Of a stretch of 7,225 nucleotides of DNA, positions 1-6,600 are shown piece after piece. Origin of the DNA: Pseudomonadota bacterium (lineage in GTDB: Bacteria; Pseudomonadota; Alphaproteobacteria; Rhodospirillales; 2-02-FULL-58-16). Position numbers and translations under genes: made by a program. Each line of letters opens with the position of its first letter. Positions within the stretch are counted from its first letter, which is position 1. The notes beneath the pieces are model-generated. The model saw only the letters and a program-made list of their open reading frames with translations. It was not told the DNA's origin and searched no databases. The stretch covers positions 1-7,225 of the forward strand of contig JACZWD010000137.1 of NCBI GenBank assembly GCA_022572335.1, written 5' to 3'.

Positions 1-8
1 GATTAAAA

Positions 9-101
9 TACGCCAGAGTCATACTCAATGCAAGGCCTAAAGGTTTGTGGAGTATCAGAAAAGGCAGGATTGTCCAGCGAATCTAGATCAAGTCTGGCGT
101 A
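9..101. repeat. Widely spaced 9-bp inverted repeat
   Basis: TACGCCAGA at 9-17 is the exact reverse complement of TCTGGCGTA at 93-101. The 75 bases between the arms are AT-rich and show no recognisable gene on either strand. The repeat lies downstream of the phosphate permease fragment on the minus strand, so it would be in the 3' flank of that transcript. It could be a structured 3' region or chance. Nothing else is seen in bases 1-106. Confidence 0.25.
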
Positions 102-106
102 ATAGA

Positions 107-132
107 CAGAGGCCAGCTAACGCTGGCCTCTG
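107..132 (-). terminator. Strong hairpin terminating the phosphate permease transcript
   Basis: CAGAGGCCAGC (107-117) and GCTGGCCTCTG (122-132) form a perfect 11-bp stem with a 4-base loop, TAAC. The hairpin begins five bases beyond the stop codon of the minus-strand permease gene. The following bases in the minus direction (TCTATTA) are only moderately T-rich, so the stem is better supported than the tail. It could act in both directions. The position directly behind a stop codon makes a terminator the natural reading. Confidence 0.65.
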
Positions 133-137
133 CTGAT

Positions 138-377
138 TTAACTAAAAATTGCTCTTAGCAGATAGAAGAAGATAACCGCTAAACCGGCACCTACCGGTAA
201 GGTGATGACCCAGGAGATAAAGATATTCCGCACCACACCCAGATTTAGTGCCGCTATGCCGCGAGCTAAACCCACACCAAGTACCGCACCCACCAGCGTT
301 TGCGTGGTAGAGATAGGTAAGCCAGCACCTGATGCGATAACCACCGTAGAAGCCGCTGAAAACACGGCACGTGCCGA
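138..377 (-). pseudogene. PiT-family inorganic phosphate permease, C-terminal fragment (5' part missing)
   Basis: The minus-strand frame encodes about 80 residues that match the end of PiT-type (PHO-4 family) low-affinity phosphate permeases, inner-membrane proteins that import phosphate with a cation. The family's conserved C-terminal signature is plain: ASGAGLPISTTQTLVGAVLG, followed by GLARG and two hydrophobic stretches (NLGVVRNIFISWVITLPVG and AGLAVIFFYLLRAIF) that form the last membrane helices. Such permeases usually have 400-500 residues, so more than three quarters is absent. Recognisable family sequence stops near 374, and beyond about 380 the frame reads antisense through an unrelated plus-strand gene, so the upstream residues are not permease. 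Gene style resembles Gammaproteobacteria such as Vibrio or Shewanella relatives (impression from family knowledge). It is either a remnant or the edge of a chimeric join; with no 5' end it cannot be expressed as a transporter. Confidence 0.85.
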
Positions 378-384
378 GAGGCCC

Positions 385-924
385 GTCCTTATCCCCCATA
401 CGAAATTTGTTTTCGAAGTCGATCGAGGAGGGAGGAAGGGCATCTCCAGTTACAAATTCCTCAAAAAAGAGGCAGGGGTTCTTATCTTCGAGGCCGTGCG
501 AACAAGGGGAGAAAAGGAAACCTATCGCACAACCGAAGATCTGGCATCGATCAGTAATATTGAGCCTGACGGTACGGTGCGAAGAGCATTCAGACCCCAT
601 AGCGGTTTTCTCTCTTTTCCACTGTATATCGGAAAAGAGTGGGAAATGCGCTATACGGTCAGCTACAAAAGCGGGGCGGAGATTTCGCGGGAAAGAGACT
701 GCAGTGTCGTGGGGTATGAAAATACCACCGTCAAGGCCGGCACATTCTCCTCGTTCATTATCAAGTGCACAAACCAACGTTACGACAGAAACTTCCCCGC
801 TTATGAGCGGTACGCCTACGCGCCTGATGTCGGACAAATAATACACTACACATCTGCGGAGTTCGACTACACGTTCCAACTGGTAGAAATTATACCACCG
901 CCACAGCAGACAAAGCCCAAGTAA
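385..924 (+). pseudogene. Uncharacterised beta-rich protein resembling DUF3108-type domains, lacking its N-terminus
   Basis: From about 385 to the TAA at 922-924 the plus frame encodes some 180 residues with convincing protein character. There are alternating beta-strand patterns, an aromatic motif (FPLYIGKEWEMRYT) and a later VKAGTFSSFIIKC segment. The pattern FPL-x-GK-x-W followed by V-x-AGTF recurs in secreted or lipoprotein-like hypothetical proteins related to DUF3108; that assignment is inference. The end, AEFDYTFQLVEI plus a short polar tail, looks like a natural C-terminus, and a strong terminator follows 16 bases later. The frame stays open leftward to 202, but that part is antisense to the permease and not protein-like. 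No start codon with a ribosome binding site lies near 385, and any signal peptide is missing. Composition is lower in GC than the block after 1450. Function unknown. Confidence 0.6.
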
Positions 925-939
925 TGTGTTCTGTATGGC

Positions 940-974
940 AAACTGCATCGCGCACGCGCGTGGTGCAGTTTTTT
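940..974 (+). terminator. Intrinsic terminator after the DUF3108-like gene
   Basis: AAACTGCA (940-947) pairs exactly with TGCAGTTT (964-971). The stem continues inward through TCGCGC and GCGTGG with two G-U pairs, to about 14 bp closed by the 4-base loop ACGC (954-957). The 3' arm runs into six T residues (969-974). It starts 16 bases after the stop codon at 922-924. This is a textbook Rho-independent terminator on the plus strand. The stem also begins with AAA, so weaker minus-strand activity is possible. Confidence 0.88.
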
Positions 975-977
975 CCG

Positions 978-1208
978 TAACGAGCAACCGTGCTGGTACG
1001 TGAAAGAAATAAAACCCTTCGCAAATGGATCACCGAGCGGCGTAGCATCATCGCGGATTTCGAACGCGCCTTTGGGACAAAGCCCGAGAACCCCGTCGAG
1101 GCATTTTCTTTGTTCACCGACAACGACCAGACCAAGGAACCAATTGAAACCTGTTACGGGTCCGCGCGACCGCTATGCGTAAGAGACAAGACTGCAAATG
1201 GGCAATAG
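978..1208 (+). pseudogene. DUF3047-family protein, C-terminal fragment
   Basis: A frame from an in-frame TAA (978-980) to the TAG at 1206-1208 encodes about 75 residues. They follow the C-terminal part of DUF3047 proteins: a VLVRE strand, then LRKWITERRSIIADFERAFG, then AFSLFTDNDQT and CYGSA. The family is normally described as about 200-250 residues, secreted and of unknown function, so roughly two thirds is missing. The first family-like residues (ATVLVRE) come within nine bases of the upstream stop and only a few bases after the T-run of the preceding terminator. A GTG at 990 could serve as a start, but no purine-rich ribosome binding site precedes it and it falls inside the conserved strand. 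The stop appears slightly beyond the usual family end. I read it as a 5'-truncated remnant. Family assignment is from remembered motif pattern. Confidence 0.6.
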
Positions 1209-1310
1209 CCACCGTGGTCTAGTTGGTCGCGGGTAAAGTCGTCCCGATCATCATCCTCGGCGGGATCGTCATTTACCATACACAGCAGAGTCACAGGAGT
1301 AGGGCGTGCC

Positions 1311-1418
1311 GCCGGAAGGTGCCGGGTCAGACCCCGAACCGGCATGGCCCCGACCCTGGGCGTGAAGGAACGCTGTCGGCTCCGCGTGTTCAATCAGCGT
1401 TAAACCCCTTCCGGCACC
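1311..1418. repeat. Inverted-repeat cluster, possible remnant of a small mobile element
   Basis: The outer arms GCCGGAAGG (1311-1319) and GGTGCCGG (1318-1325) are matched in reverse complement by CCTTCCGGC (1407-1415) and CCGGCACC (1411-1418). Inside lie the near-palindrome GGGTCAGACCC (1324-1334) and the 7-bp pair AACGCTG/CAGCGTT (1369-1375, 1395-1401) with a 19-base loop. Palindromes of the GGGTCAGACCC type often accompany transposases in proteobacteria (general recollection, not checked). The GC-rich setting makes some of these matches easy by chance. No target-site duplication could be assigned. Confidence 0.35.
1344..1403 (+). pseudogene. Possible N-terminal relic of a transposase (ISNCY-like), 19 codons
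   Basis: An ATG at 1344 opens a 19-codon frame, MAPTLGVKERCRLRVFNQR, ending at TAA 1401-1403. The KER-x-RLRVF pattern resembles the first residues of some ISNCY-type helix-turn-helix transposases (for example the LSVKERxRLxVL style). It follows the GGGTCAGACCC palindrome by ten bases, as a transposase would follow an element end. Nothing further of a transposase is present. The match is very short and could be coincidence. Confidence 0.2.
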
Positions 1419-1449
1419 ACGATCAAGTCATCTGCGTGTCGCGGCCGGC

Positions 1450-2337
1450 TCAGGGGCGGCGCGGCCTTAGATTGGTGATCCCGATGCCGATCAGGATCAC
1501 CGCCAGGGCGCCAACGGCCGGCAGCGATATCCGTTCGCCCAGGACCGCCGCCCCCCAGATGACGCCGAGGGCCGGGATCAGGTAGTTGTTGAGGGCGACG
1601 AACGTTGCCCCGCGCGCCGAAATCAACTGGAAGAAGATGATCGTCGCCAGGGCCGTCGGCAACAGTCCCAGGTACACGACGGCGGCCACGGAGCCCAACG
1701 ACGGCGACAGGGTCCACGGCGCGTCCACCAACAGCACCAAGGGAATCATCTGGACGGCGGCGCACATCATGACGGCGGCGCCGCGCACCGCCGGCGGCGA
1801 GGGCGGCAGGGAGCGGGCGATGGTGGCGGCGACGGCGTAGCATACGGCGCCGCCGGCAACAGCGAGCTGCCGCCACACGTTGCCTCCGAGCCCGCCGAGG
1901 GCCTCGGGCCCGACCAGTGCGACGACGCCCGCGAAGCCGACGGCGACGCCGATCGCCTTGGGCGCCGTCAGGCGTTCGTCCTCGGTAAAGGCGTGGGTGA
2001 GCAACAGGGTGGCCAGGGGCATCACCGCCATGAGCATGGCGGCGAGGCCGCTGTCGATGCGCTGCTCGCCCCAGGCGATGAGGGTGAAGGGAAGGCCGTT
2101 ACCGAGGAGGCCGATGAGGAAGAACAGCGTCCACATGCGCCCCGAGCGGGGCAGCCTCTGCCCTTTGAGGGCGATGAAGGCGTAGAGGACGACCGCCGCA
2201 AGCACGATGCGTCCCGCCGCCAGGGTCAGCGGCGGGATGGTCCCGACGCCGATCTTGATGGCCGCGAAGGACGAACTCCAGAGGCAAGCGAGTAAGACCA
2301 GCAGAAGCAGATGCCGATAGGTGCCGGAACTGGAAAT
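1450..2337 (-). CDS. EamA/DMT-family transporter, probable ATT start
   Basis: This is a drug/metabolite-transporter superfamily permease (EamA type, like RhaT/YdcZ-group exporters) of the inner membrane. From ATT at 2337 it has 295 residues, the usual family length, with about ten hydrophobic helices in two EamA repeats (roughly residues 8-140 and 155-290). The first helix reads LLLLVLLACLWSSSFAAIKIG and the last VGALAVILIGIGITNL, preceded by LGERISLP. The only conventional start in frame is GTG at 2205, giving 251 residues and deleting the first helix and a half, which is conserved in the family. An upstream TGA excludes anything before about 2349. GGGAGGA (2343-2349) lies five bases before the ATT, supporting that start. 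Alternatives are a frameshift from the GTG at 2359 (frame GTG-AAG-GCC, which leaves frame near 2320) or a CTG at 2310. The gene follows the epimerase by 40 bases on the same strand, so an operon is likely. Substrate unknown. Confidence 0.85.
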   Translation of the reverse strand: MSSSGTYRHLLLLVLLACLWSSSFAAIKIGVGTIPPLTLAAGRIVLAAVVLYAFIALKGQRLPRSGRMWTLFFLIGLLGNGLPFTLIAWGEQRIDSGLAAMLMAVMPLATLLLTHAFTEDERLTAPKAIGVAVGFAGVVALVGPEALGGLGGNVWRQLAVAGGAVCYAVAATIARSLPPSPPAVRGAAVMMCAAVQMIPLVLLVDAPWTLSPSLGSVAAVVYLGLLPTALATIIFFQLISARGATFVALNNYLIPALGVIWGAAVLGERISLPAVGALAVILIGIGITNLRPRRP

Positions 2338-2342
2338 CGCTG

Positions 2343-2349
2343 TCCTCCC
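2343..2349 (-). promoter_or_regulatory. Ribosome binding site deciding the ATT start of the EamA gene
   Basis: On the minus strand GGGAGGA is followed by five bases (CAGCG) and then ATT at 2337. This near-consensus Shine-Dalgarno sequence sits at a suitable distance from ATT, while no ATG, GTG or TTG lies in the correct frame near it. The GTG of the alternate frame at 2359 lies upstream of the site and so cannot use it. Confidence 0.6.
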
Positions 2350-2377
2350 GGGCCTTCACAAGGTTATCGAGGAACGG

Positions 2378-3352
2378 TCATACCCGGTAATACTCCCGGT
2401 ACCACGCGACGAACCGGGGAATGCCCTCGTCGATGGTCGTCGTCGGCGCGAAGCCGAAGTCCCGCCGGGTGTCGGCGATGTCGGCGAAGGTCTCCTTGAC
2501 GTCGCCGGGCTGCATGGGCAGCAACTCGATTTCCGCCTTTTGTCCCAGGGCCTCCTCGAGGACCGAGATAAAGCGCAACAACGGCTCGGCGCGGTGGTTG
2601 CCGATGTTGTAGACCCGGGCCCGGGCGGCGCCGTCCGCCGGCGGCCGGTCGAGACAGGCCAGCACGCCGGCCACGATATCGTCGATGTAGGTGAAGTCGC
2701 GGCGCATGTCGCCATGGTTGAAGACGGGGATGGGCTCGCCGGCCAGGATCTTGCGGGTGAAGATGAAGGCCGCCATGTCCGGCCGCCCCCAGGGCCCGTA
2801 GACGGTAAAGAAACGCAGCCCCGTCAGCGGCATTTCGAACAGATGGCCGTAGGCGTGGCTGATCGCCTCCATGGACTTCTTGGTCGCCCCGTAGAGCGAG
2901 GCCGGGGCGTCCACCCTGTCCCGGGTCGAAAACGGCAGCTTGGTGTTGAGGCCGTAAACCGAGGACGAGGACGCATACACCAGGTGCTCCAGGCGCTCCA
3001 GCCTGCGGCAGGCCTCGAGCACCACGACGTGCCCCTCGACGTTGGTGCGGAGGTAGACGTAGGGGTCGACCAGGGAATGGCGCACCCCCGCCTGGGCCGC
3101 CAGGTGGACGACCCCGGTGATGTCCGGGTGACGCCCGACAAGGGCCTCCATGTGGGCGCGCCCGGCGATGTCCGCGCGCTCGAAGACGAATGCGTCCTTG
3201 GCTTTCAGGGCGGCCAGCCGGGCCTCTTTCAGGGTCACGTCGTAGTAATCGTTGAGGTCGTCGACACCGATCACCCGCTCGCCGCGATCGAGCAGTGCGA
3301 GGGACGTGTGGAACCCGATGAACCCGGCGGCGCCGGTGACCAGTACGGCCAT
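2378..3352 (-). CDS. UDP-glucuronate 4-epimerase (NAD-dependent epimerase/dehydratase, extended SDR)
   Basis: This 324-residue enzyme interconverts UDP-glucuronate and UDP-galacturonate in the cytoplasm, giving galacturonate units for capsule, exopolysaccharide or lipopolysaccharide (CapI/LpsL type). The NAD-binding Rossmann motif is G7-x-x-G10-x-x-G13 (TGAAGFIG). Acidic D31/D32 end the second strand in the family-typical VDDLNDYYD. The catalytic set is a serine cluster at about 128-131 (SSSSVYG) and Y154-x-x-x-K158 (YGATKK). Strong subfamily marks are VYGPWGRPDMA and LPMQPGDVKETFADI near the C-terminus; these favour the glucuronate over the UDP-glucose or dTDP-glucose enzymes. I chose ATG at 3352 because GGGAGA (3360-3365) precedes it by seven bases; a TTG at 3367 would add five residues and lies upstream of that site. 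It is divergent from the oxidoreductase gene and followed by the EamA exporter on the same strand. No other polysaccharide genes are in the window. Confidence 0.93.
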   Translation of the reverse strand: MAVLVTGAAGFIGFHTSLALLDRGERVIGVDDLNDYYDVTLKEARLAALKAKDAFVFERADIAGRAHMEALVGRHPDITGVVHLAAQAGVRHSLVDPYVYLRTNVEGHVVVLEACRRLERLEHLVYASSSSVYGLNTKLPFSTRDRVDAPASLYGATKKSMEAISHAYGHLFEMPLTGLRFFTVYGPWGRPDMAAFIFTRKILAGEPIPVFNHGDMRRDFTYIDDIVAGVLACLDRPPADGAARARVYNIGNHRAEPLLRFISVLEEALGQKAEIELLPMQPGDVKETFADIADTRRDFGFAPTTTIDEGIPRFVAWYREYYRV

Positions 3353-3359
3353 GACCGCG

Positions 3360-3365
3360 TCTCCC
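3360..3365 (-). promoter_or_regulatory. Ribosome binding site of the epimerase gene
   Basis: GGGAGA on the minus strand lies seven bases before ATG at 3352. It decides for that start over the TTG at 3367, which overlaps or precedes it. Confidence 0.65.
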
Positions 3366-3551
3366 AAATGCCGCCCTCATATACCGGCTGGCGGCGGAGA
3401 AATCATCCCTTTCCGGTTGGCCGGGCCCGGATCCGGCCGCCCGCCGGCCGCGGAAACGCCGGGAAATCTTCGTGCGCCCGGCCGGGTCGCCCGGTACTTT
3501 TGCGCCCGGCGCGCGGAAATGGGCATTCGATCCTTGCGTTCTGCCCCGCGG

Positions 3552-3563
3552 GAATCGGGATTC
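3552..3563. repeat. Short inverted repeat GAATC-GG-GATTC
   Basis: GAATC (3552-3556) and GATTC (3559-3563) are exact reverse complements around two G bases. It lies two bases before the larger palindrome at 3566-3586, so it may be a second half of a regulatory region or coincidence. Confidence 0.3.
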
Positions 3564-3565
3564 GT

Positions 3566-3586
3566 TGTCTGGAAGGCTTCCAGACA
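3566..3586. promoter_or_regulatory. 21-bp perfect inverted repeat, candidate operator of the oxidoreductase gene
   Basis: TGTCTGGAA (3566-3574) and TTCCAGACA (3578-3586) are exact reverse complements around GGC. The size and short spacer suit a dimeric helix-turn-helix regulator such as TetR or GntR types. It ends 52 bases before the ATG at 3639, within the lower-GC part of the spacer where a promoter is expected. No T-run follows it, and it is not behind a gene end in either direction, so a terminator is unlikely. The regulator is not encoded in the window. Confidence 0.5.
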
Positions 3587-3626
3587 TTACCTTTGAAACA
3601 GAAAATCGACGGGGACCTTCCCTCCC

Positions 3627-3632
3627 GGGAGA
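3627..3632 (+). promoter_or_regulatory. Ribosome binding site of the oxidoreductase gene
   Basis: GGGAGA lies six bases before ATG at 3639 and abuts the in-frame TTG at 3633, so it fixes the ATG as start. It forms the right half of the palindrome CTCCCGGGAG (3622-3631), which could partly hide it if a neighbouring strand pairs with it. Confidence 0.65.
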
Positions 3633-3638
3633 TTGGCC

Positions 3639-6600
3639 ATGGCGTTGGCGGCGGTCACGCTCGACGACAAATACACGTTCGACTCCGGCCGGGTCTACCT
3701 GACCGGCACCCAGACCCTGGTGCGCCTGTGCCTGATGCAGCGCCAGCGGGACCGCCGGGCCGGACTGAACACGGCCTGCTTCGTGTCCGGCTACCGGGGC
3801 TCGCCCCTGGGCACCGTGGACCGGGAGTTCTGGCGGGCCGAAGAGTTTCTTAAAAAACACCACATCCATTTCCAGCCCGGGGTGAACGAGGACCTGGCGG
3901 CCACCGCCATCTGGGGCAGCCAGCAGGTCAACCTGTTCCCGGGCGCCAGGTACGACGGCGTCTTCGCCATGTGGTACGGCAAGGGCCCCGGCGTCGACCG
4001 CTCGGGCGACGTGTTCCGCCACGCCAACTACGCCGGCACCGCGCCCCATGGCGGCGTCCTCGCCCTGGCCGGCGACGACCCGGCGTGCAAGTCCTCCACC
4101 GTGCCCAGCCAAAGCGAATACGCCTTCATGGACGCCCAGATGCCGGTGCTCAACCCGGCCAACGTGCAGGACATACTCGATCTGGGCCTCTTCGGTTGGG
4201 CCATGTCGCGCTATTCGGGCTGCTGGGTGGGCATGAAGACGATCACCGAGAACGTCGATTCCTCGGCCTCGGTGTCGGTCGATCCCGAGCGCATGCGGAT
4301 CGTCCTTCCCGACGATTTCGAGCCGCCGCCCGACGGGCTTCACATCCGCTGGCCCGACCGCCCCCTGGAGCAGGAGCTGCGGCTGCAGAAGTACAAGCTT
4401 TACGCGGCGGTTGCTTTTGCCCGGGCCAATGCGCTGAACCGCATCGTCATCGACGGCCCGAAGCCGCGCTTCGGCATCGTCTCCACCGGCAAGTCCTATC
4501 TCGACGTCCTGCAGGCGCTGGACGACCTCGGCATCGACGCCGGCCACGCCGCCGACATCGGACTGCGCGTCTACAAGGTGGGCATGAGCTGGCCCCTGGA
4601 GCGCGAGGGCATCCGCCACTTCGCCGAAGGGCTGGAGGAAATCCTGGTGGTCGAGGAAAAGCGCGCCGTCATGGAGAACCAGATCAAGGAGCAGCTTTAC
4701 AACTGGCGCGAGGACGTGCGCCCGCGCGTCATCGGCAAGTTCGACGAGGACGGCGAATGGATCCTGCCCTCGGCCGGCGAGTTGACGCCGGCGCGCATCG
4801 CCCGGGTCATCGCCGGGCGCATCGGGCGCTTCCATACCAGCCCCGAGATCACCGACCGGCTCGCCTTCCTCGAGGACAAGGAAAGGGCGCTCGAGGACCG
4901 GCTGCCCCAAATCGAGCGCATCCCGTACTTCTGCGCCGGCTGTCCCCACAACGTCTCGACCACCGTGCCCGAGGGTTCGCGCGTCGTCGCCGGCATCGGC
5001 TGCCATTACATGGCCATCTGGATGGACCGCGACACCGCCACCTTCACCCACATGGGGGGCGAGGGCGCCAACTGGATCGGCCAGGCGCCGTTCACCGAAA
5101 CCGAACACATCTTCGTCAACATCGGCGACGGCACCTATTTCCACTCGGGCCTGCTGGCCATCCGCGCGGCGGTGGCGGCGGGCGTCACCATGACCTACAA
5201 GATCTTGTACAACGACGCCGTCGCCATGACCGGCGGCCAGCCCGTGGACGGCCCCCTGAGCGTGCCCCTGATCACCCGCCAGCTGCGCGCCGAGACGGTG
5301 GAGCGCATCGCCGTGGTCACCGACGAGCCCGACAAGTACCCGATCAACGCCGGCTTCGCGCCCGACGTCACCATCCATCACCGGGACGACCTGGATGCGC
5401 TGCAGCGGGATCTGCGCCGCCTCAAGGGCGTTACCGTCCTCATCTACGACCAGACCTGCGCCGCCGAGAAACGGCGCCGCCGCAAGCGCGGCCAGATGGC
5501 CGACCCGCCCAAGCGGGTCTTCATCAACGAGGCGGTGTGCGAGGGCTGCGGGGACTGCGGCGTGGTGTCCAACTGTGTCGCCATCGCCCCCGTGGAGACC
5601 GAGTTCGGGCGCAAGCGGGCCATCGACCAGTCGTCGTGCAACAAGGACTACTCCTGCGTCGACGGCTTCTGCCCCAGCTTCGTCACCGTCCACGGCGGCC
5701 GTTTGCGCACCCAGGCCGTCGCCGCCGGGGCCGCCGGACCCGGACCCGGGCATCCCTTCCCCGCCCTGCCCGATCCCCGACCGGCCGCCGCCGACTCCCC
5801 CTATGGCATCGTCATCACCGGCATCGGGGGCACCGGCGTGGTCACCGTGGGGGCGCTTCTGGGCATGGCGGCGCACCTGGAAGGCAAGGGGGTCTCGGTG
5901 CTCGACATTACCGGGCTGGCGCAGAAGAACGGCGCCGTGGTCAGCCACGTGCGCATCGCGGAAAGCCCCGGCGACATCCACGCGGTGCGTATCGCCGCCG
6001 GCGGGGCGCGGCTGCTTCTCGGGTGCGACATGGTCACCGCCGGCGGCTTCGAGGCCCTGGCCAAGCTGCGGGCCGGCACTTCCCGCGCCGTGGTCAACAG
6101 CCACCGGACGATGACCGCCGACTTCACCCGCGACCCCGACCTGGCGTTCCCGGAACAGGGCCTGCGCGACGCCATCACCGCCGCCGCCGGGGCCGGGCGC
6201 GCCGATTTCGTCGACGCCACCGGGCTGGCCACGGCCCTGCTCGGCGATTCCGTCATGTCCAACCTGTTCCTGGTCGGGTTTGCCTACCAAAAGGGCCTGC
6301 TGCCGGTCTCGGCGGCGGCCATGGAGCGCGCCATCGAGCTCAACGGCGTCGCCGTGGAGGCCAACAAAGGCGCCTTCCTGTGGGGCCGGAGGACGGCCCA
6401 TGACGGCGCCAGGGTCGAAACCATCGCCTGCGCCGGGGACGCGGCGCCGGCCGCCCGCCGCCTGTCCGCCAGCCTGGACGAGGTCGTCGCCCGGCGGACG
6501 GCGGACCTCACCGCCTACCAGGACGCGGCCTACGCGAAACGCTATACGGACCTGGTCCGGCGGGTGCGCGCTGTGGAGGCGGAGCGGGCCAAGGGCCGGA

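Larger units (their letters stand above)
1209..1449. other. Gene-poor stretch with inverted repeats and degenerate sequence
   Basis: No intact gene is supported here, and together with the fragment before it about 500 bases (925-1449) lack a confident complete gene. Composition changes from mixed to GC-rich across it. Visible structure: GGGTC-A-GACCC (1324-1334), AACGCTG/CAGCGTT (1369-1375 and 1395-1401), and GGTGCCGG (1318-1325) opposed by CCGGCACC (1411-1418). The overlapping GCCGGAAGG (1311-1319) is opposed by CCTTCCGGC (1407-1415). Open frames such as plus 1223-1585 run through the downstream minus-strand exporter gene and look like shadows. A short hydrophobic run (VVPIIILGGIVIY) is read at about 1240-1280 in plus frame but has no start or context. 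It is most easily read as debris at a rearranged boundary. Confidence 0.5.
3353..3638. promoter_or_regulatory. Divergent intergenic region between epimerase and oxidoreductase genes
   Basis: These 286 bases must hold the promoters for both divergent genes. The half next to the epimerase (3370-3540) is GC-rich with many CCGG-type runs. The part nearer the oxidoreductase (3551-3610) is the least GC-rich stretch and contains the inverted repeats. TTGTCT (3565-3570) with TACCTT (3588-3593) gives a 17-base spacing but only a poor -10 match. I cannot place either promoter with confidence. No small gene is supported. Confidence 0.5.

Noticed and set aside
202..384. Leftward extension of the DUF3108-like frame to the ATG at 202
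   Set aside because: This part reads antisense through clear phosphate permease coding sequence. The permease signature on the other strand is real, so the open frame is accidental and ATG 202 is not a native start.
142..987. Minus-strand 281-codon open frame across the left end
   Set aside because: It overlaps the DUF3108-like gene antisense and the permease in another frame. It spans the suspected join and terminator and has no protein-like pattern.
1209..1280. tRNA-like string GTGGTCTAGTTGGT
   Set aside because: It resembles a D-arm, but no acceptor stem, anticodon arm or T-arm (GTTCGA-type) can be fitted around it.
1400..1876. Minus-strand frame ending in ADDLIVVPEGV
   Set aside because: It is a shifted frame of the EamA gene that continues past its stop. 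The last residues look protein-like but are too few, with no independent start.
2321..3853. Plus-strand 510-codon open frame
   Set aside because: It is antisense to the epimerase and runs through the divergent intergenic region into the wrong frame of the oxidoreductase. The translation is G/R/V/H-rich with no domain, while the opposing frame has complete epimerase motifs.
3971..6403. Plus-strand 810-codon open frame inside the oxidoreductase
   Set aside because: It is a shifted frame of the oxidoreductase, extremely rich in R, H, G and A, as expected for GC-rich codons read out of frame.
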